Below are positions 29,351-37,457 of a DNA stretch of 64,000 nt, piece after piece. Every line of letters starts with the position of its first letter. Position 1 is the first letter of the stretch. The notes under the pieces are model-generated. The model was not told where the DNA came from. It ran no database searches and saw nothing but the letters and a program-made list of their open reading frames with translations. Location: contig CAZSNF010000007.1 in NCBI GenBank assembly GCA_964608315.1, forward strand, positions 1 through 64,000, given 5' to 3'. The DNA comes from VXPQ01 sp964608315. GTDB lineage: Bacteria; Bacteroidota; Rhodothermia; Rhodothermales; VXPQ01. Both the position numbers and the translations under genes were made by a program.

Positions 29351-29595
29351 GGCGCCGGGGTGCGGAACGAAGTCGCCGCGTCTGGGTCGGGGGAAAGAGA
29401 ACCGGTTTTGGAAGATAGGTTTTCGGCGCGTCGTACGCTGCCGGATTGCGGCGCGAGGCGGCGAATCCCTCTGAACTTTTCGGGGTTTCCGGCATTGAGT
29501 GTGAAACGGACGGCGGGAAGGCGGATATTCGGGACAGGGTTTGGCTTCGCGTCGCCGGAGGTTTACGATATTTCGCAGGGCTATTCGATCAGGAT

Positions 29596-29703
29596 ATGGA
29601 CAAGGTTTTCATCTACTGGGACAACTCGAACGTTTTCATCAGCGCTCAGGCTGTGGCTTCCGAGCGCGAGGGACCGTCGGCGCCAGCGCGCACCGGAGCA
29701 TGA
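29596..29703 (+). pseudogene. Truncated NYN-domain gene start (35 codons)
   Basis: The frame from ATG 29596 begins MDKVFIYWDNSNVFISAQAV, the characteristic first strand and catalytic aspartate of NYN (PIN-like) nucleases, then runs into unrelated sequence and stops at 29701-29703. Complete NYN proteins are several times longer. Its stop overlaps the start of fic (ATGA), so the remnant may now act as a leader that feeds ribosomes to fic. The break suggests that the fic gene was joined here by recombination. Confidence 0.6.
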
Positions 29704-31181
29704 GCGAACTGGAAATCAGACATATCTGGAATCCTTCGACGGGCGTTACGGGTCTGGAGGGGGGTACGGAAAGGCTCGCCGCCACGGAAATTTCGGGTAT
29801 CAGGGCAGTATGGGAGGATCAGCGTACGCTTTTGCAGGGGACGAAACTGCTTCACGATTTCAACGAACGGCTTGGCCGGGAGTGGGCGATCGAGACGGGG
29901 GTCATCGAAAATCTGTACGAGGTAGAGCGGGGGGTAACGCAAACGCTTATCGAACAAGGCTTCCGGGCCGAGTTGTTGACGCACGGTTCGACGAATCGTC
30001 CGAGGGAGTTTGTTCTGAAGTTACTGGCCGACCAGAAAAGCGTGCTTGACGGCGTATTCGATTTCGTCAAAAGCGAACGCGCATTGTCGACCTCCTGGAT
30101 CAGGGAGCTTCACGCGGTGCTGCTGCGGAGTCAGGAAGTTACGGAGGGCGTCGACAGTTTCGGTCGGGACGTGGAAATATCCCTGATCAAGGGCGACTGG
30201 AAAAAGTTGCCGAATTCGCCGGTTCGGGACGGGGTGCTTTACGAATATTGCCCTCCCGAACAGGTTGCGTCCGAGATGGACAGACTGGTTGCGATGCATG
30301 CGGAGCACGGTGCGCGAGGAGCGCCGACAGAAGTACAGGCCGCATGGCTGCATCATCGATTTACCCAGATTCATCCGTTTCAGGACGGCAACGGCAGGAT
30401 TGCGCGCGCGATCGCATCATTGGTGTTGATCAAGGGCGGGCTGTTTCCCCTGGTCGTGACGCGAGACGACAGGACGAATTATCTGGATGCGCTCGAAGCC
30501 GCCGACGATGGCGATCTCAAGCCGCTCGTGGATATGATCGCCAGACTTCAGAGAGTTCGGTTTGCGAAAGCAATAGCGATTTCCGAGGCTGTGCGGTCCG
30601 AGAAAGCGGACGAAAGAGAAGCGCTCGCAGGGCTTCTTGAAGCTGTCAATAAGAAAGCTGGCGAAAGAAGAAGGGAATATGCGACAGTGCAGGAACGAGC
30701 GGAAGATATTAAGGAGAATCTATATACCCGACTCGAAGAAATTCGCCCCGAGATCAGGAATGCATTGCAGCGGGTCGTGCATTCCGGCAACGCCACTGTT
30801 GGGATTGCGAAGGAAAAAACCGACCATTACTACCGCGCACAGATCATTCAGAATGCAAAAGAGCATCTGAATTACTACGCCAACTTCAGTCAATATCGTT
30901 CCTGGGTATCGCTGAATATGTGGTGGGAGCGGCAAGCTCGGCTGGTGTTCGCCATCCACGGGATCGGATACGAATTCAGCGGAAGCCTGATCTGTGCGCC
31001 TTTTCTCGAGTTCCGGGACAAGGGAGAAGACGAAGAGACCCGTTCCACGCTGGCGCCGGTGGCAGAGGAAGGGTTCATCTTCTTCCACAATGAAACGAAA
31101 AAGGCGATGCTTGACCGGTTCCTGCCTTGGCGCAGAAAAGTTATAGGGGTTGCGCTGAAAGAGTTGACGCTGAATCTGTGA
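29700..31181 (+). CDS. Fic-domain AMP-transferase (class II, inhibitory motif N-terminal)
   Basis: A 493-aa Fic protein. The active site HPFQDGNGRIAR (residues 225-236) matches HxFx(D/E)GNGRxxR fully. TGVIEN (66-71) matches the inhibitory (S/T)xxxE(G/N) helix on the same chain, so activity should be self-restrained. The C-terminal half (residues 250-493) has a long coiled helix (EKADEREALAGLLEAVNKK) and a less familiar region ending GVALKELTLNL. Such enzymes transfer AMP to hydroxyl groups of target proteins. ATG 29700 overlaps the truncated NYN frame by ATGA. No separate FicT/FiaA-type antitoxin is present, as expected for class II. Target unknown. Confidence 0.9.
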   Translation: MSELEIRHIWNPSTGVTGLEGGTERLAATEISGIRAVWEDQRTLLQGTKLLHDFNERLGREWAIETGVIENLYEVERGVTQTLIEQGFRAELLTHGSTNRPREFVLKLLADQKSVLDGVFDFVKSERALSTSWIRELHAVLLRSQEVTEGVDSFGRDVEISLIKGDWKKLPNSPVRDGVLYEYCPPEQVASEMDRLVAMHAEHGARGAPTEVQAAWLHHRFTQIHPFQDGNGRIARAIASLVLIKGGLFPLVVTRDDRTNYLDALEAADDGDLKPLVDMIARLQRVRFAKAIAISEAVRSEKADEREALAGLLEAVNKKAGERRREYATVQERAEDIKENLYTRLEEIRPEIRNALQRVVHSGNATVGIAKEKTDHYYRAQIIQNAKEHLNYYANFSQYRSWVSLNMWWERQARLVFAIHGIGYEFSGSLICAPFLEFRDKGEDEETRSTLAPVAEEGFIFFHNETKKAMLDRFLPWRRKVIGVALKELTLNL

Positions 31182-31339
31182 TTGCGGGGGCAGGAATGGA
31201 GCAATGATTATATCGTTAAGGAACGCGTACTTCTGTAGCAGAAGTGCCGGTTGGGGGGTAACTTGTAAAGATTCGGACTACGCCGCGGTTGCCCCGATCC
31301 GGGTTGCCGCCACGTCGGTCATCAGCTGGAGCCCCTGAA

Positions 31340-33811
31340 ATGCCACGCGATTACAGCAGCCCCCGAATCCTTCGATTCTTCCTCTCCTTTGCGTTCCTCT
31401 TCGCCGCGGTCACGACGGATGTCGCCGCGCAGGAGGGCGCGGACGGATACCAGACGCCGGCCGCCGAACTCGCCGCGCTCGTCGACGCCCCGGCGACCCC
31501 GGGGATCAGCCTGAGCCCCGACGAGTCGGTGATGCTGCTCACGATGCGGCCCAGCCTGCCGTCGATCGCCGAAGTCTCGGCGCCGGAACTGCGGATCGCC
31601 GGACTGCGCATCAACCCGCGCACGAACGGCCCCAGCCGCGCGCGGCCCTCGAACGGTCTCGCGCTTCGCACGCTCGACGGGGAAGAGCGCGCCGTGACCG
31701 GCCTGCCCGAGAATCCGCGCATCCGCAACACACGCTGGTCGCCGAACGGGAGCACGGTGGCTTTTACGCACGACGCCGACTCGGCCGTGCAGCTTTGGAT
31801 ACTGGACGTCGCGTCCGCGGCGGCGCGGCGACTGTCGGACCTCGATCTCGTGAACGTGGGCTTCGGGGCTCCGTTCAGTTGGTCGCCGGAAGGAGACTTC
31901 CTCTACGCCATGGCGGCGCCGCCCGGCCGCGGCCCGGCGCCCGCCGAGCCGATGGTTCCGACGGCGCCCATGATCGAGGAGACGTCCGGGGAAGCCGCCC
32001 CCGCCCGCACCTACCAGGACCTGCTGCAGGACCAGCACGATGAGGCGCTCTACGAGTACTACTCGACGGCGCAGCTGGCCCGCGTCGGTCTCGACGGATC
32101 GGCGACCATGGTGGGCGATCCGTCGATCTTCTCGCGCGCCTCGCCATCGCCGGATGGCGAGCGCCTGCTCGTGCAGACGACCCGACGGCCGTACTCGTAC
32201 CAGGCGCCGGCCTTCCGCTTCCCGAGCACGATCGAGGTGTGGGACGCGCAGGGGAACGTGGTCCACGAGGTCGCAGAGCTCCCGCTCCAGGACGGCGTTC
32301 CCACGTCATTCGGATCGGTCCCGACGGGCGTGCGGTCGATCTCGTGGCGCTCCGACGCGGACGCGACGCTCTATTGGACGGAGGCGCAGGACGGCGGAGA
32401 CGCTCTTGCCGAGGCGGACATCCGCGACCGGGTGTTCATGCACGCGGCGCCCTTCTCCGGCGAACCCGTCGCGATCGCGGAGCTCCCGCTTCGCTACGGC
32501 GGCGTGATGTGGGCGGAGGAGGGGTTCGCCTTCGTGAACGAGAACTGGTTCTCCACCCGCCAGCGGCGCACGTACCGAATCGATCCTGACGCCCCGGGCG
32601 AGATGGAACTGATCTTCGATCTGCAGACGGAGGACCGGTACAATCACCCCGGTTTCCCGATGTTCGCGACGAACGAGCGCGGCCGGGACATCCTCATGAC
32701 CGCCGACGGGGGGTCTGCGATCTACCTGGCGGGGCAGGGCGCTTCGCCCGAAGGCAACCGCCCCTTCCTCAGAAAGCGGAACCTCGACACGGGAGAGGAA
32801 GAGGAACTGTTCCGCTCGGAGGCGCCGTACTACGAGGGCGTGGTCACGCTCCTCGAGGATGGGCGGCTGATGACGCGGCGGGAGTCGGTGGACGAGCCCC
32901 CGAACTACTTCCTGCGCGACCTCGAGCGGGGTACGATCAGCGCCGTGACCGAATTCCCGCACCCGTATCCACAATTCGCCGGCGTCCGCAAGGAGGCGAT
33001 CCAGTACGAGCGCGCGGACGGTATCCCGCTCTCGGCCACACTCTACCTGCCGGCGGGCTATGATCAGGAGCGTGACGGTCCGCTCCCGACCTTCGTGTGG
33101 GCGTATCCGACCGAGTTCAAGAGCGCGGCGGCGGCTGGCCAGCGACGCGACTCGCCCTACCAGTTCACGCGGATTCCCTACAGCGGCGCCGTACCGTACG
33201 TGACCCGGGGCTACGCTGTGCTCGACAACGCGTCGATGCCGGTCATCGGCGAGGGCGACGCGGAACCCAACGACACCTTCCGCGAGCAGCTGGTGGCGAA
33301 CGCCCGGGCGGCGGTCGACGAAGGCGTGCGGCGCGGGGTCGTGGATCCGGATCGGGTCGGCGTCGGCGGACATTCCTACGGCGCCTTCATGGCCGGCAAC
33401 CTGCTCGCCCACTCCGACATCTTCCGGGCCGGCGTAGCGCGGAGCGGCGCGTACAACCGGACGCTGACGCCGTTCGGCTTCCAGCGGGAGCAGCGGCTCT
33501 TCTGGGAGGACCCCGACCTCTACCTGTACATGTCGCCCTTCATGCACGCGGACAAGGTGAACGAGCCCATCCTGATCATCCACGGCGAGGACGACAACAA
33601 CTCGGGCACCTTCCCCATCCAGTCGCGGCGCTTCTACGCGGCGCTCAAGGGGCTGGGCGCGACGGCGCGGCTTGTCTTTCTGCCGGCCGAGAGCCACGGC
33701 TACGCAGCGCGCGAGTCGGTTCTGCACGTCCTGTGGGAGACCGACCGCTGGCTCGAGATGCACGTGAAACCGGCGAAGCCCGTCACCGCGCCGGACGACG
33801 CGGGAAGCTGA
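31340..33811 (+). CDS. Secreted S9 prolyl-oligopeptidase-family peptidase
   Basis: An 823-aa S9 enzyme. A signal peptide (ILRFFLSFAFLFAAVTTDVAAQ) is followed by a WD/propeller-like N-domain and a C-terminal alpha/beta-hydrolase: GGHSYGAFMAGN carries the catalytic serine, HGEDDNNSGTFP the aspartate, and ESHGYAAR the histidine. It should hydrolyse peptides in the periplasm. ATG 31340 follows directly on a GGAG site and removes 17 unlikely upstream codons. Codon use is much richer in C/G at third positions (ctc, atc, gag, gcg) than flanking genes, suggesting recent acquisition, perhaps from a Gemmatimonadota-like donor. The inverted repeat ACTTCTG-TAG-CAGAAGT (31229-31245) lies in its leader. 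Confidence 0.9.
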   Translation: MPRDYSSPRILRFFLSFAFLFAAVTTDVAAQEGADGYQTPAAELAALVDAPATPGISLSPDESVMLLTMRPSLPSIAEVSAPELRIAGLRINPRTNGPSRARPSNGLALRTLDGEERAVTGLPENPRIRNTRWSPNGSTVAFTHDADSAVQLWILDVASAAARRLSDLDLVNVGFGAPFSWSPEGDFLYAMAAPPGRGPAPAEPMVPTAPMIEETSGEAAPARTYQDLLQDQHDEALYEYYSTAQLARVGLDGSATMVGDPSIFSRASPSPDGERLLVQTTRRPYSYQAPAFRFPSTIEVWDAQGNVVHEVAELPLQDGVPTSFGSVPTGVRSISWRSDADATLYWTEAQDGGDALAEADIRDRVFMHAAPFSGEPVAIAELPLRYGGVMWAEEGFAFVNENWFSTRQRRTYRIDPDAPGEMELIFDLQTEDRYNHPGFPMFATNERGRDILMTADGGSAIYLAGQGASPEGNRPFLRKRNLDTGEEEELFRSEAPYYEGVVTLLEDGRLMTRRESVDEPPNYFLRDLERGTISAVTEFPHPYPQFAGVRKEAIQYERADGIPLSATLYLPAGYDQERDGPLPTFVWAYPTEFKSAAAAGQRRDSPYQFTRIPYSGAVPYVTRGYAVLDNASMPVIGEGDAEPNDTFREQLVANARAAVDEGVRRGVVDPDRVGVGGHSYGAFMAGNLLAHSDIFRAGVARSGAYNRTLTPFGFQREQRLFWEDPDLYLYMSPFMHADKVNEPILIIHGEDDNNSGTFPIQSRRFYAALKGLGATARLVFLPAESHGYAARESVLHVLWETDRWLEMHVKPAKPVTAPDDAGS

Positions 33812-33981
33812 GCGCCGCCCTGCTGGCGTTCGCCGCCGGGTGGTGGGCTATGTCGAGTTTCCGAAGGAGGTTGGGTTGGGAAGGGAGGGAGAGTGGTGTA
33901 TCAAGCGCCCTGAGCGTTTTTTCCGGATGATCCCCGGGAATGGTTGAACGATGCCCGCACCTATTCAAATGCTCGCCCGGG

Positions 33982-34542
33982 TCAGGTCAAATCGCGCAGA
34001 AACTGCTTCAGTGGGTCGAGGGCCGGAGCATTCAGATCCCAGTGCGCAGGGTCGTCATACTTCTTATCCGGGCGCGTTTCTGCCCCGATGGCCTCGCAGT
34101 ACGCATAGATTCGCGCCTTGGGATTTGGGGTTATATATGCTTCGTCGAGATCCCCCAAGCAGCTTTTGTACGCGTCGAGGCAATTGTATATCTTTCGATG
34201 GGCAGGCGGGGCTATCTGCTCCAGCAGCGTTTCCAGGCGGCCCGGTTCGTCGTCGTTCGGTAGAAAGAACTCGCATTCGATGGGCAGTTTGAGGCGTGTT
34301 TTCTCCTGTTCAAATTCTTTGCGCCTGTTCTCTGGCTCAGAGTTTGCATCCAGAATGATCGCTACTCGATTTCCTGCATCGCGGCGGCGTTGCATTTCCG
34401 GGGCCATTGCTTCCAGCTCGCCTATGCCCCCTCCCAGGGGCCGTATCTGTACATTGTTTATGTCCAGGAATCCGAGGAGACACCGGACGAATGCCTTGTC
34501 GGACTTGCCTTCAACGAACACTACCCAGGAACTACCCATCAC
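33982..34542 (-). CDS. TOPRIM-like (DUF3226/DUF4435-type) protein
   Basis: A 186-aa protein with the TOPRIM signature in outline: VVFVEGKSDKAFVR (acidic residue 11 and glycine 12), and later AIILDANSEPENRR giving the DxD-like position near residue 65. The rest has short helices and a YNCLDAYKSCLG motif typical of DUF3226. It overlaps the AAA ATPase gene (ATGA) and is presumably its nuclease or effector partner, as in OLD, Gabija (GajA) and PARIS (AriA/AriB) systems where ATPase and TOPRIM work together. Here the two modules are separate. The stretch 33812-33981 between the convergent genes has no notable feature. Confidence 0.7.
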   Translation of the reverse strand: MMGSSWVVFVEGKSDKAFVRCLLGFLDINNVQIRPLGGGIGELEAMAPEMQRRRDAGNRVAIILDANSEPENRRKEFEQEKTRLKLPIECEFFLPNDDEPGRLETLLEQIAPPAHRKIYNCLDAYKSCLGDLDEAYITPNPKARIYAYCEAIGAETRPDKKYDDPAHWDLNAPALDPLKQFLRDLT

Positions 34543-35672
34543 CTGATCTCTATGCCGTGCCGTATGCAGTGGTCGAATTGTTCGTACTCGTACCGGTAGG
34601 GTTGCACGAGTCCGTCTTTATCTCGTTGCAGCGCGTAGCAGTTCGTCGTGGCCCGATGCTCGGAGAACGCATCTTCGCGCAGCGCTTGTTGCAGGCTTTC
34701 CAATACGCTGATGCTATGCGTGGTCGCGAACACCTGCATGCCTTGCTCATGCGACAAGGCGAGCAAGGTTTTCAATAAAGACAGTACGGCGGTGTGGTGC
34801 AGCCCATTTTCCAGTTCGTCGATCAGCAATATCTGCTCTTGTCCGAGAATACACGGGGCGAGAATTGCCGCAGCCCGGACCATGCCGCTGCCGAACATGT
34901 TCAGCGGGATCATCTCGTCGAGGCCTGCATCGGCGTAGGCGGTATTGCCATTGACGGCTATATCGGTGATTCGCGGGTTGATGATCTGCAGGAATTTGAC
35001 GAGCGTTTCTGCTTTTTTTTGAACGATCACATTGCCAATCACGTCGCTTGCATAGCCGGACGCCGCCATAACATATATAGTGCTCATTGTTTGTTTGCTT
35101 ACCGGATTCAATGGCTCAGCGAACTGGATGTTGTCGCCGGTTACCACCCGGATCGCATTAGAAAACGACCGACGCGTTCCCTGTCGAGGTTTCACGATGG
35201 CGTCATACCGCAGCACTCGGGGGCCGGCGGAAACTGAGGAAGAGGATGGATCGTCAGCTTGTCCGGCGCTTCCTGTTCCTTGCGCACTGCCGTTGCCGCC
35301 GTTCGCCATGTGTTGCTTTCCAATGTCTATCTCGATTTTTTCCTGCTCTGCCGAGAGTTTCAACTCCTGAAATTCGACATCGCCCCGGGAATGGGCCGCC
35401 AATCTGACCGGCGTATCGATGTCCAGATCGTGAAAGAAAAGGGCCAAATCGTCGAAGTCGTTTACGCGGAGATTTCTCCAGTTCTGGATTCTGATAGCCA
35501 AGAACGGATTGGCGAAACCCAATAACAGGAAAATCGCTTCCAGGACCGATGTTTTACCCACATCGTTCGCGCCCAGCAGCATGTTGAACGTCCCCAACCC
35601 CTCCAGTTCGAGGTGCTCCAGTCCGCGGAAGCCGCTTATCTCGATCTTGTTCACGTGTTGTTTATCTGCCAT
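34539..35672 (-). CDS. AAA/OLD-like ATPase of a split ATPase-TOPRIM pair
   Basis: A 377-aa AAA_15/AAA_21-type ATPase. HVNKIEISGFRGLEHLEL opens the SMC/OLD-like fold; GANDVGKTS (34-42) is the Walker A; LLIDELENGLHH gives the Walker B and the adjacent D-loop histidines; and AATHSISVLESLQQAL contains the switch histidine. The central insert (GNGSAQGTGSAGQADD) is low complexity. The start is ATG 35672, because the family core begins nine residues later. It is coupled to the TOPRIM gene. The arrangement resembles anti-phage ATPase/nuclease pairs; the usual role is sensing phage proteins and triggering an effector nuclease. Neither PARIS nor Gabija can be assigned strictly. Confidence 0.78.
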   Translation of the reverse strand: MADKQHVNKIEISGFRGLEHLELEGLGTFNMLLGANDVGKTSVLEAIFLLLGFANPFLAIRIQNWRNLRVNDFDDLALFFHDLDIDTPVRLAAHSRGDVEFQELKLSAEQEKIEIDIGKQHMANGGNGSAQGTGSAGQADDPSSSSVSAGPRVLRYDAIVKPRQGTRRSFSNAIRVVTGDNIQFAEPLNPVSKQTMSTIYVMAASGYASDVIGNVIVQKKAETLVKFLQIINPRITDIAVNGNTAYADAGLDEMIPLNMFGSGMVRAAAILAPCILGQEQILLIDELENGLHHTAVLSLLKTLLALSHEQGMQVFATTHSISVLESLQQALREDAFSEHRATTNCYALQRDKDGLVQPYRYEYEQFDHCIRHGIEIR

Positions 35673-35809
35673 GGGGCGCCTTCTGGTTGCCGCGGCGGAG
35701 GCGGTCTGTGACTGCAAGGATTCGTGCGCCGGACGCAGTGCGCATGCGTTGAGGCTATTATACGGACAGCGCACTGGATCGTTGCATAAGTTCCAATGCG
35801 CCCCGCACC

Positions 35810-37015
35810 CTACTCCACCCTGAACGGGACGGATAATTCTGTTTCGCCCCACTGTAGTTTGAGTACGCCGCCTTCCTCTGTTTCCTCGACAAGGATGGCG
35901 AAGACTTCGACCGATTCGTCGAGGGCGGTCCGGGTCAGGTCGACGCGGCCCAGGTCGAGGTCCGCATTGTAGGTCGTGCCGCCCTGGCCCGTCTGCGTGT
36001 TGACGAGCAGCAGGCCGCCTTCTTCGGAGGGAATGGCGTAGAGGGTGTATTCGCCGGCGGGCATTTCGAGGTCGCGGACGACGAGGTTGCGGTCCGTGGT
36101 AAAGTGCGTGGCCCGGTTGGCGCCGGTCCGCCAGACTTCGCCATACGGCACCAGCGCGCCGAAGAGTTCCCTGCCCCGCTTCGAGGGCGTACCATAGTCT
36201 ACCTGGATGGCCGCGCCGTGTACGGTGGCGTTGACCTCGCCCCGGCCCGACAGGGCGCCGAACGAACGGCCTTCCCGGTCCCGCGCGGCGAAAGACGCCG
36301 CCAGCCCCTCGATGTCTACCGACGGTACCCGTTCGACGGTCAGTTTGCGCGTAGTGGCTCCGGCGTCGAGATGGAGTAGCCGCCCCGAATCGTCTACCCG
36401 AACGTCCATCGTACCCCGGAAGGGATGCTGCACGGTCATGGCGCTGTCCGAAGCGCGGCGAATAACGAAGGGCATGATGCGTTGCCCGGCGAAGAGGTCC
36501 TGCGTGACGCTGTCGGCGCCGGAAGCGTAGGCGCGGGCAAGCATCAGTTCGAAGGGCCAGTGGATCATGTCCAGAAAGGGCAGGACTCCGCCGTGCGCGG
36601 CGATGGCGAATCGAGTGAAAGTGGGATTGTCTTCGCCTCCTTCTGTAATGACGGTGATCAGGCTGTCGCCCGCAAGGGTTGCATGCCCAACCGTCAACAC
36701 CGAAGTATCGGCAGGGCTGGAAGGGTCAGAAACAATTGCCCAGTATTGTTGCAATGCGCCGGTTTCGTCCAGTTCCAGTACGTATTCGCGCATGGTGGTA
36801 GTGGGCGTACGCAGCGCCACATCGGCTTCCATCCCGGTGGGCGTTCGCGTGAACTGCTCCACGGCGAGCGTATCGCTGCCCAGCATGGTTATGAAGGCGG
36901 CGTTGTTCGGGTCGTCGTCCTGAGCCGAGTTGGAGGGGCTTCCGCAGGACAGCAGCGTCAGGGGGATCAGGAGGGTGAGCGCGATGGCCTGGAGCTGGCG
37001 AGGCGGTCTGGTCAT
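35810..37015 (-). CDS. DUF2911 lipoprotein
   Basis: A 401-aa exported lipoprotein: signal LTLLIPLTLLSCG with lipobox cysteine, then a serine/asparagine/aspartate linker. The DUF2911 domain is at the C-terminal half: VDYGTPSKRGRELFGALVPYGEVWRTGANRATHFTTDRNLVVRDLEMPAGEYTLYAIPSEEG is recognisable in spread motifs. The N-terminal half is a beta-rich domain without a name I can give. DUF2911 proteins are common in Bacteroidota and relatives; function unknown. The upstream region faces the defence-island leader. Confidence 0.85.
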   Translation of the reverse strand: MTRPPRQLQAIALTLLIPLTLLSCGSPSNSAQDDDPNNAAFITMLGSDTLAVEQFTRTPTGMEADVALRTPTTTMREYVLELDETGALQQYWAIVSDPSSPADTSVLTVGHATLAGDSLITVITEGGEDNPTFTRFAIAAHGGVLPFLDMIHWPFELMLARAYASGADSVTQDLFAGQRIMPFVIRRASDSAMTVQHPFRGTMDVRVDDSGRLLHLDAGATTRKLTVERVPSVDIEGLAASFAARDREGRSFGALSGRGEVNATVHGAAIQVDYGTPSKRGRELFGALVPYGEVWRTGANRATHFTTDRNLVVRDLEMPAGEYTLYAIPSEEGGLLLVNTQTGQGGTTYNADLDLGRVDLTRTALDESVEVFAILVEETEEGGVLKLQWGETELSVPFRVE

Positions 37016-37291
37016 GGATGATTTTGGGGTTGAGCAGGCATCGAACGTGCGGAAGCAAGCAAACTCCTGAGGGGTGAGGGGGTTCGGCGGCGGATTTTGT
37101 GTCGATGAGAAAGGTCTCGTTGGTTTATTACGGAGAGATTCGTCTGGCTACGGAACGGAAGGAATGAAGAGATCAAGATGCCCCTGTCGCTGAGTCGCTC
37201 GACGGCGAAATGTGTGCGAGGCCGTCCGCAAGGCGCGAAGCGCATCGCTGCTTGGACCTGCTACTTTAACGAAGAGCGTCCCGCCAAGGCC

Positions 37292-37402
37292 TTGACAATC
37301 TCACTCCCGATGACGTACATTACAGACGAAGGCGGCGTAACCCACCGCAACCCTGCATCTGACCCGGCCCTTGAAAACTGTACAGTTTTTCGGAACACTT
37401 CT
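37292..37402 (+). promoter_or_regulatory. Leader/promoter of the 37-kb island, shared with 59501
   Basis: TTGACA (37292-37297) and TACATT (37316-37321) are 18 bases apart. The block CCACCGCAACCCTG (37342-37355) and the palindrome AAAACTGTACAGTTTT (37374-37389) follow, then CGGAACACTTCT. The same items in the same order and nearly the same spacing lie at 59501-59626 before another defence-like operon. The palindrome could be an operator for a common repressor or a small stem in the mRNA leader. Confidence 0.65.
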
Positions 37403-37457
37403 GACAAACTATTTTTTTGGTAAGACTTAGCACACGCCTGCTCACTGGATAGGATAA

